NCBI RefSeq assembly: GCF_028330765.1
Contig: NZ_JAQMTY010000145.1
Span: 1 to 64,000 of the forward strand
DNA from: Spirulina subsalsa CS-330
Lineage (GTDB): Bacteria; Cyanobacteriota; Cyanobacteriia; Cyanobacteriales; Spirulinaceae
Direction: 5' to 3'
DNA: 64,000 bases
Positions 16,793 through 26,303 of the stretch are shown here, piece after piece. The notes under the pieces are model-generated. The model was not told the origin of the DNA. It saw nothing but the letters and a program-made list of their open reading frames with translations, and made no database searches. Positions within the stretch are counted from its first letter, which is position 1; the number at the start of each line of letters is the position of its first letter. Made by a program: the position numbers and the translations under genes.

Positions 16793-18733
16793 ATGACAGC
16801 ATTAAACTCTCCATTGAATGCGATCGCCAAGGGAACCATGCCCACTGACTACGACACCGCCACATCCCTCGCCCAAGTCTGGCAAATCACCTGCCAAAAA
16901 CACCGGGATATTCTCGCCCTCTACGATCCCCACAGCACCCCAGAGGTGCGCTACACCTACGGCGAAGCCTATCGGGCCATCGAGCAGTTCGCCAGCGGTT
17001 TGCAAGCCTTGGGGGTGAAACCGGGGGATAAGGTGGCCCTGTTTGCCGATAATAGTCCCCGCTGGTTAATTGCCGATCAAGGGGTGATCTTGACGGGGGC
17101 GGCGAATGTGGTGCGTTCTGCCCAAGCCGATCGCTACGAACTCCTCTATATCTATGAAGACAGCGACAGCACCGCGCTGATCGTTCAAGATCTCAAAACC
17201 TTGAAGACCCTCCAGCCGGAACTCGGCGAGCAATCGGTCTCGGTGATTATTTTGCTGTCGGATGAAACGCCTGATCCTGATGGGGCGGTGAGAATGCTCA
17301 ACTTTGAGCAACTCCTCGCCTTGGGTCAACAGCAACCCTTGACCCCCGTGGCGATCCAACCCTCGGATCTCGTCACCTTGCTCTATACCTCCGGCACGAC
17401 GGGCAAACCGAAGGGGGTGATGCTGACCCATGGTAATTTGCTCCACCAAATCACGACGTTTATTAGTGCGATTAAACCGACGGCGGGCGATCGCGTCCTC
17501 TCCATTCTCCCCAGTTGGCATTCCTACGAGCGGACGGTGGAATATTTCCTCTTCGCCCACGGTTGCTCGCAGATGTACACCAATATTCGCTATTTCAAGC
17601 AAGACCTGGCCAGCTTTAAACCACACTTTATGGTGGGCGTGCCCCGGCTGTGGGAATCCATCTATGAAGGGGTTCAAAAAACCTTCCGGGAAAAATCCCC
17701 CCGCCAACAGGCGTTGATTCACTTCTTCTTTGGCTGGTCAGAAAAATATATCCTGGCGCAACGGTTGGCGGATGATCTGGATCTGTTACACCCCAATCCA
17801 GCCGCGAGCGATCGCACCAAAGCCAAACTCAAAGCCGCCCTCCTCAAACCCCTCCATCTTTTGGGCGATCGCCTCGTTTACGGCAAAGTCCGCGCCGCTA
17901 CCGGTGGCTGCATTAAATACTTCGTCAGCGGCGGCGGCTCCCTCGCCCGTCACATCGACACATTTTACGAACTGATTAACGTTCCCCTGATCGTCGGCTA
18001 CGGCCTCACCGAAACCGCCCCCGTCGCCACCGTGCGCAGTCGGGAATGCAACCTACGGGGCGCATCGGGCCCGCCGCTGCCCCACACCGAAATCCGCATC
18101 GTCCACCCCGAAACCCGCACCCCCCTCCCCGACGGCGAGCGAGGCCTCGTCCTGATTCGCGGCCCCCAAGTCATGCAGGGCTATTATAAAAAACCCGAAG
18201 CCACCGCCAAAGCCATTGACGCGGATGGCTGGTTTGATAGTGGCGATTTAGGAATGCTCACCCACGGCGGTAATCTCGTCCTCACCGGACGTGCCAAAGA
18301 TACCATCGTCCTCAGCAACGGCGAAAACATTGAACCCCAACCCCTCGAAGATGTTTGTGTCCAAAGCCCCTACATCGATCAGATTATGGTGGTGGGACAA
18401 GATCAAAAGGCCCTAGGGGCGTTGATTGTGCCGAATTTGGATGCCCTAACGCAGTGGGTGACCGAACAAGGGTTAAGCCTGACCTTGCCGGAATTGGGCG
18501 CGAGCGATCGCCAAGACCTCGACGATCCCGCCATCCATCGCCTCTTTCAAACCGAACTGAAGCAGCGGATCAAAAATCGGCCCGGCTACCGGCGCGATGA
18601 CCAAATCGCCGTTTTTCGCTTGATCCTCGAACCCTTCTCCATTGAAAACGGTCTACTTACCCAAACCCTGAAAGTCCGTCGCCCGGTAGTAACCGATCGG
18701 TATCACGCTATGATTGACGGGATGTTTTCATAA
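16793..18733 (+). CDS. aas: AMP-dependent long-chain acyl-CoA/acyl-ACP synthetase
   Basis: This 646-aa enzyme activates free fatty acids with ATP. Cyanobacteria usually have one such protein, acting as acyl-ACP synthetase to recycle and take up fatty acids. The P-loop-like motif is LLYTSGTTGKPKGVMLTHG. Further motifs are LPSWHSYERTVEY, VGYGLTETAPV, GWFDSGDLG and LTGRAKDTIVLSNGENIEP. The long linker between the ANL core parts (HFFFGWSEKYILAQRL) is typical of long-chain enzymes. The ATG at 16793 or the in-frame ATG at 16838 could be used; the first is kept. The YlqD-like gene follows by 46 bp. Confidence 0.9.
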   Translation: MTALNSPLNAIAKGTMPTDYDTATSLAQVWQITCQKHRDILALYDPHSTPEVRYTYGEAYRAIEQFASGLQALGVKPGDKVALFADNSPRWLIADQGVILTGAANVVRSAQADRYELLYIYEDSDSTALIVQDLKTLKTLQPELGEQSVSVIILLSDETPDPDGAVRMLNFEQLLALGQQQPLTPVAIQPSDLVTLLYTSGTTGKPKGVMLTHGNLLHQITTFISAIKPTAGDRVLSILPSWHSYERTVEYFLFAHGCSQMYTNIRYFKQDLASFKPHFMVGVPRLWESIYEGVQKTFREKSPRQQALIHFFFGWSEKYILAQRLADDLDLLHPNPAASDRTKAKLKAALLKPLHLLGDRLVYGKVRAATGGCIKYFVSGGGSLARHIDTFYELINVPLIVGYGLTETAPVATVRSRECNLRGASGPPLPHTEIRIVHPETRTPLPDGERGLVLIRGPQVMQGYYKKPEATAKAIDADGWFDSGDLGMLTHGGNLVLTGRAKDTIVLSNGENIEPQPLEDVCVQSPYIDQIMVVGQDQKALGALIVPNLDALTQWVTEQGLSLTLPELGASDRQDLDDPAIHRLFQTELKQRIKNRPGYRRDDQIAVFRLILEPFSIENGLLTQTLKVRRPVVTDRYHAMIDGMFS

Positions 18734-18779
18734 TTTATCCACCGCTTTATACTGCCACTCAGAGGAACCCATTTTAGTC

Positions 18780-19220
18780 ATGGCCACCGAATTAACCATT
18801 AAGCGCCCTGTTGTCTTGAAGGTGATCGTTACCCCTCGTTGGAAAGAGGAAGTCACCCAACAATTGCAAACCCAAGCAACCCAACTCGACCAACAACTGC
18901 AAGACATCGATATGCAGGGGCAGCGAGCGATCGCCGAAGTGCAAAAGCAGGGTGTGGCCTTAACCAATCCCCAGGCACTCCAGCAGATTGAAGCGATTCA
19001 AACCCAAGTCAACCAAAAGAAAAACGAACTGCAACAACGCAAAAACCAACTGCTCCAGCAACTTGACCAACTCGACAAAGTGGAAATGGAGCAAGAAGTG
19101 GCCCAAGGTCAAATTGACGGCACTTGTACCGTAGCCGTGGGTGACAACCTCGTGAAAAAACTCCAAGTTGAAGTGGTGGTTCGCGATGGCATTGTCCAAG
19201 AAATTCGCGGCGAACTCTAG
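18780..19220 (+). CDS. YlqD-like coiled-coil protein
   Basis: This 146-aa protein has an N-terminal beta segment (ELTIKRPVVLKVIVTPRWKE), a long glutamine-rich coiled coil (about 22-108, QQLQTQATQLDQQLQDID) and a C-terminal beta segment (DNLVKKLQVEVVVRDGIVQEI). This is the YlqD family layout, with no known biochemical role. The ATG at 18780 is preferred over an upstream start that would overlap the acyl-ACP synthetase. No signal peptide is present. Likely co-transcribed with the synthetase. Confidence 0.8.
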   Translation: MATELTIKRPVVLKVIVTPRWKEEVTQQLQTQATQLDQQLQDIDMQGQRAIAEVQKQGVALTNPQALQQIEAIQTQVNQKKNELQQRKNQLLQQLDQLDKVEMEQEVAQGQIDGTCTVAVGDNLVKKLQVEVVVRDGIVQEIRGEL

Positions 19221-19526
19221 CCACCGCAGCGGGCACACCGGTTGCCCCCCATCACTCACACCGTAGCATTTGACAGCGATGAGCCAGACTTCCGCCCACT
19301 GTGCCAGTTCCCCACCCCTAGATCCTCACTTGAGGGGATAGCATCCCATGAGGCAGCTTGGTATGATATGGGTGCTTCGATCTCAATCATCCCTGCTCAG
19401 GGTGATGGATTGTCGCAAAATATCGGGTGCTAGCATCGTGAGTTTGAAGGCTCTGTCACCCTGTTACTGGAATGCGTGTCAAACTATGGTTCGGTTCTGT
19501 TGTTTGTATAAAAGAGGGCGTGCGCT
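19221..19526. promoter_or_regulatory. leader region of the EbsA-like gene
   Basis: No convincing coding frame. A TATAAA box near 19507 (GTTTGTATAAAAGAGG) lies about 15 bp before the EbsA-like start, too close for an ordinary -10 with a leader, so either the transcript has a very short leader or this is chance. Confidence 0.3.
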
Positions 19527-19907
19527 ATGTCGATAGAAGGAATTCAATCGGCTTCAAAACAGGATGCGATGGTCTACGTTCCTTACTTTCAAGGCCAAAA
19601 GCGCAAAATGCTGCCGAAAGCGATCGGCATCTACCAAAATGGTTCCCTTGAGGGAGAGCGGATGATTGAGGGGGGGGAAAGCATTCCCTTTGTGGCGACC
19701 TGGTTTGTCTCGAAACTGCCGGCGGAATCGACCCGGTGTCGGTTGCAGTTTGATGGCAATGCGGAACTCAGCTACGAAGTGGATATGCAGAATTCCGAGT
19801 TTGTTGATCATCTGATCGGGGTGATCATGAACTATCAGCGCACGAAACATACGGATTTTTCCCGTGCGTTCTATCGCAAATTATTACAAATGGATGGCTC
19901 ATCATAA
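19527..19907 (+). CDS. ebsA: EbsA-like type IV pilus biogenesis protein
   Basis: This 126-aa cyanobacteria-specific protein resembles EbsA, which in Synechococcus elongatus acts with PilB and Hfq in type IV pilus assembly, secretion and biofilm self-suppression. Matching stretches by recall are LPKAIGIYQNGSLEGERMIEGG, written here only in part, ESIPFVATWFVSKLP and QFDGNAELSYEV. No membrane segment is seen. It lies upstream of a phosphotransacetylase-like gene, the arrangement I associate with this family. The ATG at 19527 is preceded by a weak GTGCGCT context, so its ribosome-binding site is poor. Confidence 0.62.
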   Translation: MSIEGIQSASKQDAMVYVPYFQGQKRKMLPKAIGIYQNGSLEGERMIEGGESIPFVATWFVSKLPAESTRCRLQFDGNAELSYEVDMQNSEFVDHLIGVIMNYQRTKHTDFSRAFYRKLLQMDGSS

Positions 19908-19983
19908 ACCGAACCATCCAGATCGATACCCTATAAAGTATTCATCGAGTTCAGTTATTTCAGTTATAAGGAAGGAGTGAGGG

Positions 19984-21084
19984 GTGGCACAGGCCAAACA
20001 CAATAAGCATCTGTTGATCGGTTCAACGATCGCCCATAGTGGCAAATCAGCGGTTATTCTCGGACTTGCCCATCAACTGAATCAGCAAGGGATTCAAATC
20101 GGCTATGGTAAGCCGTTGGGAACGTATCTCAAGACGGAGGCGATCGCGCCGACGGATGCGGATGTGCAATTTATCACTGAACAGTTAGCGCTATCACCGG
20201 CTCAGACGAAAGCGCCGTTACTGACCCTCAATGAAGCGAGCTTCACTCAATATTTGCAGCCGACGAGTGAGGTGACGAATGTAATGCATTCCCTGTCGAG
20301 CTATGTGGATGATATTGCTGGCGATTTGGTACTCCTGGAAGGGCCGGGCAGCTTGTCGGAGGGGCGACTGCTGAATTTGTCGTTGGTGCAGATGGCGGCT
20401 CAGTTGGATCTGCCGGTGTTGATGACGGCGTTGTATCATCCGGTGACGTTGATTGATGAACTGTTGGATGTGCAAGAGGCCCTGGGTGATCATCTGATGG
20501 GGGTTGTGATCAATGATATTCCGGAGTCTGATGCGGCGGTGGTGGCGGAACAGGTGGCCCCGTATCTGGAACGGCAGGGGATTCCGGTGTTTGCGCAACT
20601 GCCCCGCAACGGGTTGCTCCGCAGTGTGAGTGTGCGAGAGTTGGCGACCAAGTTAGAGGCTAAAGTGCTGTGCCGTCCGGATCGGTTGGATCTGATGGTT
20701 GAGAGTTTGACGATTGGGGCGATGAATGTGAATTCTGCCCTGGAGTATTTCCGAAAGGGGCGCAATATGGCGGTGGTGACGGGGGGCGATCGCAGTGAAT
20801 TGCAACTCGCGGCCCTCGAAACGTCAACCAATTGCCTGATCCTGACGGGCCATTCTGCGCCCCAAGATTTTATCCTCAGTCGGGCGGAAGATTTAGAGAT
20901 TCCGATTCTATCGGTGGATCTCGATACCTTAACGACGGTGGAAATTGCAGACCAAAGTTTTGGCCAAGTCCGCCTCCAAGAACCGATTAAAGTCCAGTGC
21001 ATCCAAGAGTTGATGCACGCCCATTTTGATACCCCGCGCTTGATGCAGGCGTTGGGGTTAGAACCTAGTCCTGTTAATGTTTGA
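19984..21084 (+). CDS. phosphotransacetylase-family protein with BioD-like and DRTGG domains
   Basis: This 366-aa protein has an N-terminal P-loop domain like dethiobiotin synthetase ([21 protein letters not shown], Walker A about 13-21) and a C-terminal DRTGG domain (about 215-325; [21 protein letters not shown]). It corresponds to the N-terminal regulatory half of long Pta proteins without the catalytic PTA domain, so acetyl-phosphate synthesis is unlikely and a nucleotide-sensing role is plausible. The start is the GTG at 19984 after AAGGAAGGAG. Its stop overlaps a TTG of the ispG frame. It is 76 bp from the EbsA-like gene. Confidence 0.85.
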   Translation: MAQAKHNKHLLIGSTIAHSGKSAVILGLAHQLNQQGIQIGYGKPLGTYLKTEAIAPTDADVQFITEQLALSPAQTKAPLLTLNEASFTQYLQPTSEVTNVMHSLSSYVDDIAGDLVLLEGPGSLSEGRLLNLSLVQMAAQLDLPVLMTALYHPVTLIDELLDVQEALGDHLMGVVINDIPESDAAVVAEQVAPYLERQGIPVFAQLPRNGLLRSVSVRELATKLEAKVLCRPDRLDLMVESLTIGAMNVNSALEYFRKGRNMAVVTGGDRSELQLAALETSTNCLILTGHSAPQDFILSRAEDLEIPILSVDLDTLTTVEIADQSFGQVRLQEPIKVQCIQELMHAHFDTPRLMQALGLEPSPVNV

Positions 21085-21095
21085 GTACAAATCCG

Positions 21096-22310
21096 ATGCA
21101 AACCCTAGACGCACCTGTCAATTCTGCGATCGCCCTCACTGATCCCACGATTCACCGCCGCAAAACGCGCCCGGTTCCCGTGGGATCAATCACCATCGGC
21201 GGCGGCCATCCGGTGGTGGTGCAATCAATGATCAACGAAGACACCCTCGATATTGAAGGCTCGGTCGCCGCAATTCGCCGCCTCCATGAGATCGGCTGTG
21301 AAATCGTGCGGGTCACGGTTCCCAGCCTCGCCCATGCTAAAGCCCTCGCCGAGATTAAAGCAAAACTGGCCGCCACCTATCAGCCCGTGCCTTTGGTGGC
21401 GGATGTTCACCACAACGGCATGAAAATCGCCCTCGAAGTGGCGAAGCATGTGGATAAAGTCCGGATCAATCCGGGGCTGTATGTGTTTGAGAAGCCGAGC
21501 AGCGATCGCACCGAATACAGCCAAGCCGAATTTGACGACATCGGGGCGAAAATTCGCGCCACCCTTGAACCCCTCGTCGTCTCCCTACGCGACCAAGGCA
21601 AATCAATGCGCATCGGGGTTAATCACGGCTCCCTCTCCGAACGGATGCTCTTCACCTACGGCGACACCCCCGAAGGCATGGTGGAATCCGCCCTTGAATT
21701 CATCCGCATCTGTGAATCTCTCGATTTTTATAATTTGGTGATTTCCCTCAAGGCCTCCCGCGTACCGGTGATGTTGGCCGCCTATCGCCTCATGTGTCAG
21801 CGCATGGACGAGCTTGGCATGGACTACCCCCTCCATTTGGGCGTGACTGAAGCCGGAGATGGGGAATATGGGCGGATCAAATCCACCGCTGGCATTGGGA
21901 CATTGTTGGCCGAAGGCATCGGCGACACGATTCGCGTCTCCCTCACCGAAGCCCCGGAAAAAGAGATTCCCGTCTGCTACAGCATTCTGCAAGCCCTCGG
22001 ACTGCGCAAAACCATGGTGGAATATGTGGCCTGCCCCTCCTGTGGGCGGACATTGTTCAACCTCGAAGATGTGCTCCACAAAGTCCGGGAAGCCACGAAA
22101 CACCTAACGGGCCTTGATATCGCGGTGATGGGCTGTATCGTTAATGGCCCCGGCGAGATGGCCGATGCGGACTATGGCTATGTGGGAAAACAGCCGGGCT
22201 TTATTTCCCTGTATCGTGGGCGGGATGAAATCAAAAAAGTCCCCGAAGACCAAGGCGTTGAGGAACTGATTAACCTGATTAAATCCGACGATCGCTGGGT
22301 TGATCCCTAG
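21096..22310 (+). CDS. ispG: 4-hydroxy-3-methylbut-2-enyl diphosphate synthase
   Basis: This 404-aa [4Fe-4S] enzyme converts MEcPP to HMBPP in the MEP isoprenoid pathway, using ferredoxin in cyanobacteria. The TIM barrel carries [25 protein letters not shown] and VRINPG. The cluster cysteines are in CPSCGR and GCIVNGPGE near the C-terminus. The ATG at 21096 is chosen 11 bp after the preceding stop; a TTG at 21081 in the same frame would overlap the phosphotransacetylase-like gene. A terminator follows at 22334. Confidence 0.96.
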   Translation: MQTLDAPVNSAIALTDPTIHRRKTRPVPVGSITIGGGHPVVVQSMINEDTLDIEGSVAAIRRLHEIGCEIVRVTVPSLAHAKALAEIKAKLAATYQPVPLVADVHHNGMKIALEVAKHVDKVRINPGLYVFEKPSSDRTEYSQAEFDDIGAKIRATLEPLVVSLRDQGKSMRIGVNHGSLSERMLFTYGDTPEGMVESALEFIRICESLDFYNLVISLKASRVPVMLAAYRLMCQRMDELGMDYPLHLGVTEAGDGEYGRIKSTAGIGTLLAEGIGDTIRVSLTEAPEKEIPVCYSILQALGLRKTMVEYVACPSCGRTLFNLEDVLHKVREATKHLTGLDIAVMGCIVNGPGEMADADYGYVGKQPGFISLYRGRDEIKKVPEDQGVEELINLIKSDDRWVDP

Positions 22311-22333
22311 TCCAATCCCCACCCTTATTCACA

Positions 22334-22372
22334 AAACCCCCATGGGAGCGCGTCAGCCTGCTGTGGGGGTTT
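22334..22372 (+). terminator. ispG terminator
   Basis: AAACCCCCA (22334-22342) pairs with TGGGGGTTT (22364-22372) across a 21-nt loop. It stands 24 bp after the ispG stop. The downstream T-run is short. Confidence 0.5.
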
Positions 22373-22439
22373 GCGATCGCACCATTGCCCAATCTTAGCC
22401 ATTGGCTACAATAACAACATCCTCTCCCCACGTCGCATC

Positions 22440-23078
22440 ATGGTTCAGACTCCCTTTGAGGCCTCAACCCGCTATCCCGACTCTGACGGTAAACCCATGG
22501 CCGAAAACACCCTGCAATACCAATGGATTGTCCGCTTGGTGGAAAACCTCAAACGGATGTTAGCGGGTCAAACTGCCTTTGTTGCGGGCGATTTGTTGTG
22601 GTATCCGGTGCAGGCAAAATCCGGCGAAACTCCTGTCGCTCAAGCTCCCGATGCGATGGTGGTACTCGGTCGCCCGGATCGCGATCGCGGCAGTTACAAA
22701 CAATGGGAAGAAGAGAATATCGCGCCCCAGGTCGTGTTTGAAATTATTTCACCGAGCAACAGTGCAGCGGAAATGACGGCCAAGCAGGCTTTTTATATCG
22801 AGCATGGGGTGTTGGAGCTTTATTTTTACAATCCACAGTCGCAAACGTTCTGGGGATTGGTGCGTACCACAGTGGACGATAAACTGGAGCCGGTAATGCC
22901 GCTGAATATGCCCTGGGTTTCGCCGCTGCTCCAGATTCGGTTTGAGTTAGGTGCGGCGGGGTTGGCGGTGTTTTATCCCGATGGTGAACCGTTCAAGACC
23001 TTGGCGGAATTTGCCCAGGAGCGCGATCGCTTGGCGGCCAAATTGCGAGAACTGGGAATTAACCCAGACGAAGTTTAA
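22440..23078 (+). CDS. Uma2-family (DUF820) putative endonuclease, copy 1
   Basis: This 212-aa member of the PD-(D/E)XK-like Uma2 family is hugely expanded in cyanobacteria, with unknown substrates. Family signs: AFVAGDLLWYPVQ, QAPDAMVVLG (acidic residue), APQVVFEIISPSN (E and S), and the tail ERDRLAAKLRELGINPDEV, where D/E-rich helices usually end Uma2 proteins. The Lys of the PD-EXK motif is not obvious (FEIISPS), as in many members. The ATG at 22440 is preferred over one 69 bp upstream. A close paralog lies at 25533. Confidence 0.85.
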   Translation: MVQTPFEASTRYPDSDGKPMAENTLQYQWIVRLVENLKRMLAGQTAFVAGDLLWYPVQAKSGETPVAQAPDAMVVLGRPDRDRGSYKQWEEENIAPQVVFEIISPSNSAAEMTAKQAFYIEHGVLELYFYNPQSQTFWGLVRTTVDDKLEPVMPLNMPWVSPLLQIRFELGAAGLAVFYPDGEPFKTLAEFAQERDRLAAKLRELGINPDEV

Positions 23079-23770
23079 CGATGATCAGAATCTTTACCGT
23101 TTAAGGGGTAATCAGACAGACCCAATCCTAATTTTCAATCAATGTTAAGTCTTAGCCTCTGATCAACCCAGGGATGTACGCCGGCCTGCACATAAATCAG
23201 GTGGGATCGCTATAATGAGCGTTAATGACGGCTAAAAAAGAGATTAAATATTTGCGATTTTCGAGCGATCGCCGCCACTCACGACCTACTCAATAACTCC
23301 TTTATTGCAAAAATAATTATTCCTCAAATCGGTTCAGCGCAGCATTCACTTGATACGGTTTAGAGGAGAGTTTCTAGTTTTCTCAGGAAATGTGCCAGTT
23401 TTTAAAATGGCTAGAGAGAGCGATCTGAGAAAGTAATCTTAAACCCGCTCTATCCCTTGCCAATCCTTGCGTTTTGATTATTCAATCCTATAGCAATCAA
23501 CAGTGGCATTAGGACAGGCAAGGGGCTTAAGCCCCTTGTTCCAGAGTCTCTGAATGTCCTAACCGCTCTGGCTAGTGCTGTATTTTTGAGCGGCTTGGCT
23601 TGTGCATTGTTTCGCAGCCAGATGATCAACTGGACTAACCCCAGAAACTTAGCAGGAACTCCCTTGGTCATAACCTACAACAAGAGCAGAAAACCAAGCT
23701 TAATGCTTGATTCGCTCTAGATGATTCACAACAACTGACCTCACTCTGCAATACACAGGAGATTCCATAA
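23079..23770. other. long intergenic region with a palindromic repeat
   Basis: Nearly 700 bp without a supported gene. At 23509-23562 a short repeat is bounded by TTAGGACA and TGTCCTAA around a perfect 20-bp palindrome (23519-23538, arms CAAGGGGCTT and AAGCCCCTTG), a type scattered through cyanobacterial genomes. The rest is AT-rich and may hold the leader of the SLH-protein gene, whose Shine-Dalgarno ACAGGAG is at about 23756-23762. Confidence 0.5.
23509..23562. repeat. short inverted repeat with inner palindrome
   Basis: Ends TTAGGACA and TGTCCTAA are inverted. The centre is a perfect 20-bp palindrome at 23519-23538. It is non-coding and could be a small mobile or structural element. Confidence 0.55.
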
Positions 23771-25036
23771 ATGATTAACTTCAAACGCTGGCAAGCCACA
23801 ACCGCTTTGATCATGACCTTGGGGATGAACGCCACTGCGATCGCACCCATTTTCGTCGCCCCGATGATTGCCTCCTCCGCTGCCCCCGCTTTGGCCCAAG
23901 CCACCCGCTTTCCCGATGTCCCCAGCAACCACTGGGCGAAAGACTACATCAATGCGTTGGTGGCTCAAAATGTATTGGCCGGTTTTCCCGATGGCACCTT
24001 CCGCCCCGATGCACCCGTGACCCGGGCGCAATACTCCTCCATGGTGCAAGCGGTGTACAGCAAAACGAAGATTCGCAACGCCATCAATTTTGCTGATGTG
24101 CCCAGCAGCCATTGGGCCGCCGGTTCGATTCGGACATCCTACGAAATGGGGTTCCTCTCTGGCTATCCTGGTAATATTTTCCGCCCTGAGCAAAACATTC
24201 CCCGCGAACAAGTCCTCGTTTCCCTCGCCAACGGGTTGAACTATAGCTCGAATGCCCCGGTCAACCAAGTGCTCAATTACTACGTGGACAACGGCTCGAT
24301 TTCTAACTTCGCTCAGTCAGCAGTGGCGGCGGCAACGGAAGAACGGATGGTGGTGAACTATCCCAGCATCAACCGGTTGAATCCAACCCGCAATGCGACC
24401 CGCGCCGAAGTTGCTGCGTTCCTCTATCAAGCCATGGTGAGCGAAGGCCGAGTGGCAGCGATTAATTCGCCCTACATTGCCAATGCCACCCCGATCGCAA
24501 CGGAATACCGCATTCCGGCTGGAACGACGATTCCCGTCAGCTACATGAAGGACAAAATCCTCTTGATGCCTGATGAAACCCTGCCGGTCACCTTTGCCGT
24601 GCGCACCAATATCACCACCCAAGACGGTCGGGTTCTGATTCCGGCCGGGAGCCAGGTGAAGGGTGAACTGCGCCCCGCCGGGGACGACGCGACCCAGTTT
24701 GTGGCCGAGGAGTTGATCTATCCCGATGGCTCAAAGCGACCCTTTGCCGCCACCTCTAGCCCGATCACCGAAACCGAAACGGTACGCCGGGGCACGAATA
24801 CCGGGGATCTGCTGAAAAATGCGGCGTTAGGGACTGCCGCTGCTGCTGCGATCGCTGCCGTCACGGGTGACCGGGCGATCGCCACCGAAGAACTGCTGAT
24901 CGGAGCGGGAGCCGGTGCAGTGTTGACCTTGATCCAAAACTTCCTCGGTCGTAACAGTGTGGATCTCTTGGTGGTGGAACCGGAAACCAACTTGAACCTC
25001 ACCTTAGATGATGACTTTGTGGCCCCGGTGCAATAG
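23771..25036 (+). CDS. secreted SLH-domain protein with a VirB10/TrbI-like C-terminal region
   Basis: This 421-aa exported protein has a signal peptide (about 1-43, ending PALAQA) and three S-layer-homology repeats (FPDVPSNHWAKDYINALV, FADVPSSHWAAGSIRTSY, and a weaker third near 150-205), which anchor proteins to peptidoglycan-linked polymer. Residues 240-420 contain IPAGTTIPVSYMKDKILLMPDE, RVLIPAGSQVKGELRPA and a hydrophobic Ala-rich stretch, resembling the C-terminal domain of VirB10/TrbI-type envelope proteins. It is probably a periplasmic or outer-envelope structural protein. The ATG at 23771 follows ACAGGAG by 8 nt. Confidence 0.85.
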   Translation: MINFKRWQATTALIMTLGMNATAIAPIFVAPMIASSAAPALAQATRFPDVPSNHWAKDYINALVAQNVLAGFPDGTFRPDAPVTRAQYSSMVQAVYSKTKIRNAINFADVPSSHWAAGSIRTSYEMGFLSGYPGNIFRPEQNIPREQVLVSLANGLNYSSNAPVNQVLNYYVDNGSISNFAQSAVAAATEERMVVNYPSINRLNPTRNATRAEVAAFLYQAMVSEGRVAAINSPYIANATPIATEYRIPAGTTIPVSYMKDKILLMPDETLPVTFAVRTNITTQDGRVLIPAGSQVKGELRPAGDDATQFVAEELIYPDGSKRPFAATSSPITETETVRRGTNTGDLLKNAALGTAAAAAIAAVTGDRAIATEELLIGAGAGAVLTLIQNFLGRNSVDLLVVEPETNLNLTLDDDFVAPVQ

Positions 25037-25400
25037 TCGCCGCTGCATCACCTGAGTGGGACTGTTTTCCCCTCAAGGTCTTGCCAAGGTTTGCCTTAAT
25101 CTAGCTTCTCAACGCTCACCAGAATTAATGGGTCTGAAGCCCCGCCCTTCCAGGGCGGCTTTTCTCGTCCAAATTTCTTTTCTCGTCCAATTTATTGATC
25201 CAGTTTTCTCTGTCTATGGTATCATGCCAGTATTAAAACTTAATGTTTTGGCGGCTGGGCAAGCCGACCTGAATGGACAGGCGTTAAGCAGTGTTAGACC
25301 CCGATCTGGGGCAGTTTCTTGTCTGTCTACCCGTCAGGAGTCTGCTTAATGTAGGCAGACTGGGAATCCCCGTGCCTTTAGGCCGGGGAGGATGTCAAAA
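25037..25400 (+). mobile_element. internally deleted IS1341-type (tnpB) relic
   Basis: A left-end hairpin at 25142-25158 (CCGCCCT/AGGGCGG followed by TTTT) is followed by an ATG at 25224. It opens MPVLKLN, like a TnpB N-terminus, and runs straight into LAAGQADLNGQALSSVRP and a tail like a TnpB C-terminus, ending at a TAA near 25349. A right-end hairpin GGGAATCCCCGTG...GCCGGGGAGG follows at 25362-25392. The whole catalytic middle is missing. The left hairpin may double as the SLH-gene terminator. Exact outer boundaries are not visible, so the start given is the gene-free edge. Confidence 0.5.
25142..25164 (+). terminator. hairpin after the SLH-protein gene
   Basis: CCGCCCT and AGGGCGG pair across a 3-nt loop, and CTTTT follows. 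It would work as an intrinsic terminator for the SLH gene even if it began as a transposon end. Confidence 0.55.
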
Positions 25401-25532
25401 TGCAGATCCGCTGTGGTCTGTATTGTTTTATTGTTTGGGGGGTTATTGGTTGGGGAGTGCGATCGCAGGAAAAAAAGCCAAACACCTCCATTTTGTTGCG
25501 TCATAATGAAACTATCGATATTGTGATCGCCC

Positions 25533-26192
25533 GTGGTACAAGCACCTTCTCAACCCGACACCCAATATCCCGACTCCGACGGCAAACCCATGGCAGACAA
25601 TACCAAGCAGTATCAATGGATTGTACGTCTTGTGGAAAATCTCAAATGCCTCTTGCAAGATCAAACCGCCTTTGTAGCTGGCGATCTGCTCTGGTATCCT
25701 GTCCAGGCTAAAGGGGGTAAAACGCCGTCCGGTCAAGCTCCCGATGCCATGGTGGTCTTGGGTCGTCCCGCCGGAGACAGAGGCAGTTACAAACAATGGG
25801 AAGAGGATGATATTGCCCCCCAAGTGGTCTTTGAGATCATCTCACCCAGCAACACCGCGACCGAGATGGTGGCTAAACAACATTTCTATGCCCAGCATGG
25901 TGTATTGGAAATGTATTTTTATGACCCCGATTCCTACGATTTTTGGGGACTGACTCGCGACAACAGAGAAGCAGGATTTAATCCAGTCTTGATGCTGAAT
26001 TTGCCGTGGGTTTCGCCACTGTTGCAGATTCGGTTTGAACTGTTTGAGGATGGCTTAGCGGTGTTTTATCCCAATGGTGAACCGTTTAAAACCTTCACCG
26101 AATTAGCCAATGAGCGCAACCAATTAGCCAATGAACGGGATAAAGCGTTTGCTAAGTTAAAAGAATTGGGAATTGATCCCGATACCTTGTGA
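25533..26192 (+). CDS. Uma2-family (DUF820) putative endonuclease, copy 2
   Basis: This 219-aa paralog of the 22440 protein is alike over its whole length (YPDSDGKPMA, QYQWIVRLVENLK, AFVAGDLLWYPVQAK, VVFEIISPSNTA). It differs in a short tandem duplication near the C-terminus (ELANERNQLANERDKAF). The best start is a GTG at 25533, aligned with the ATG of copy 1. No good Shine-Dalgarno is seen. Function is unknown, as for the family. The pair brackets the SLH gene and the tnpB relic, suggesting duplication or transposon-aided movement of this patch. Confidence 0.85.
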   Translation: MVQAPSQPDTQYPDSDGKPMADNTKQYQWIVRLVENLKCLLQDQTAFVAGDLLWYPVQAKGGKTPSGQAPDAMVVLGRPAGDRGSYKQWEEDDIAPQVVFEIISPSNTATEMVAKQHFYAQHGVLEMYFYDPDSYDFWGLTRDNREAGFNPVLMLNLPWVSPLLQIRFELFEDGLAVFYPNGEPFKTFTELANERNQLANERDKAFAKLKELGIDPDTL

Positions 26193-26264
26193 ATTTGAGT
26201 TGTTTGACGCTGATCACCCCATCCAGCATTTCAACAATTGTCAATCTTTGATCTGTTGAAATAG

Positions 26265-26303
26265 ATGGAATCCCCGTGCGTTCACGCCGGAGCGGATGTC
26301 AAA
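26265..26303 (+). mobile_element. solo right end of an IS1341-type element
   Basis: GGAATCCCCGTGCGTTCACG followed by CCGGAGCGGATGTCAAAG matches the right end at 25362-25400, apart from changes in the loop. No tnpB sequence adjoins it. It overlaps the last codons of the convergent pentapeptide/TPR gene. Confidence 0.5.
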
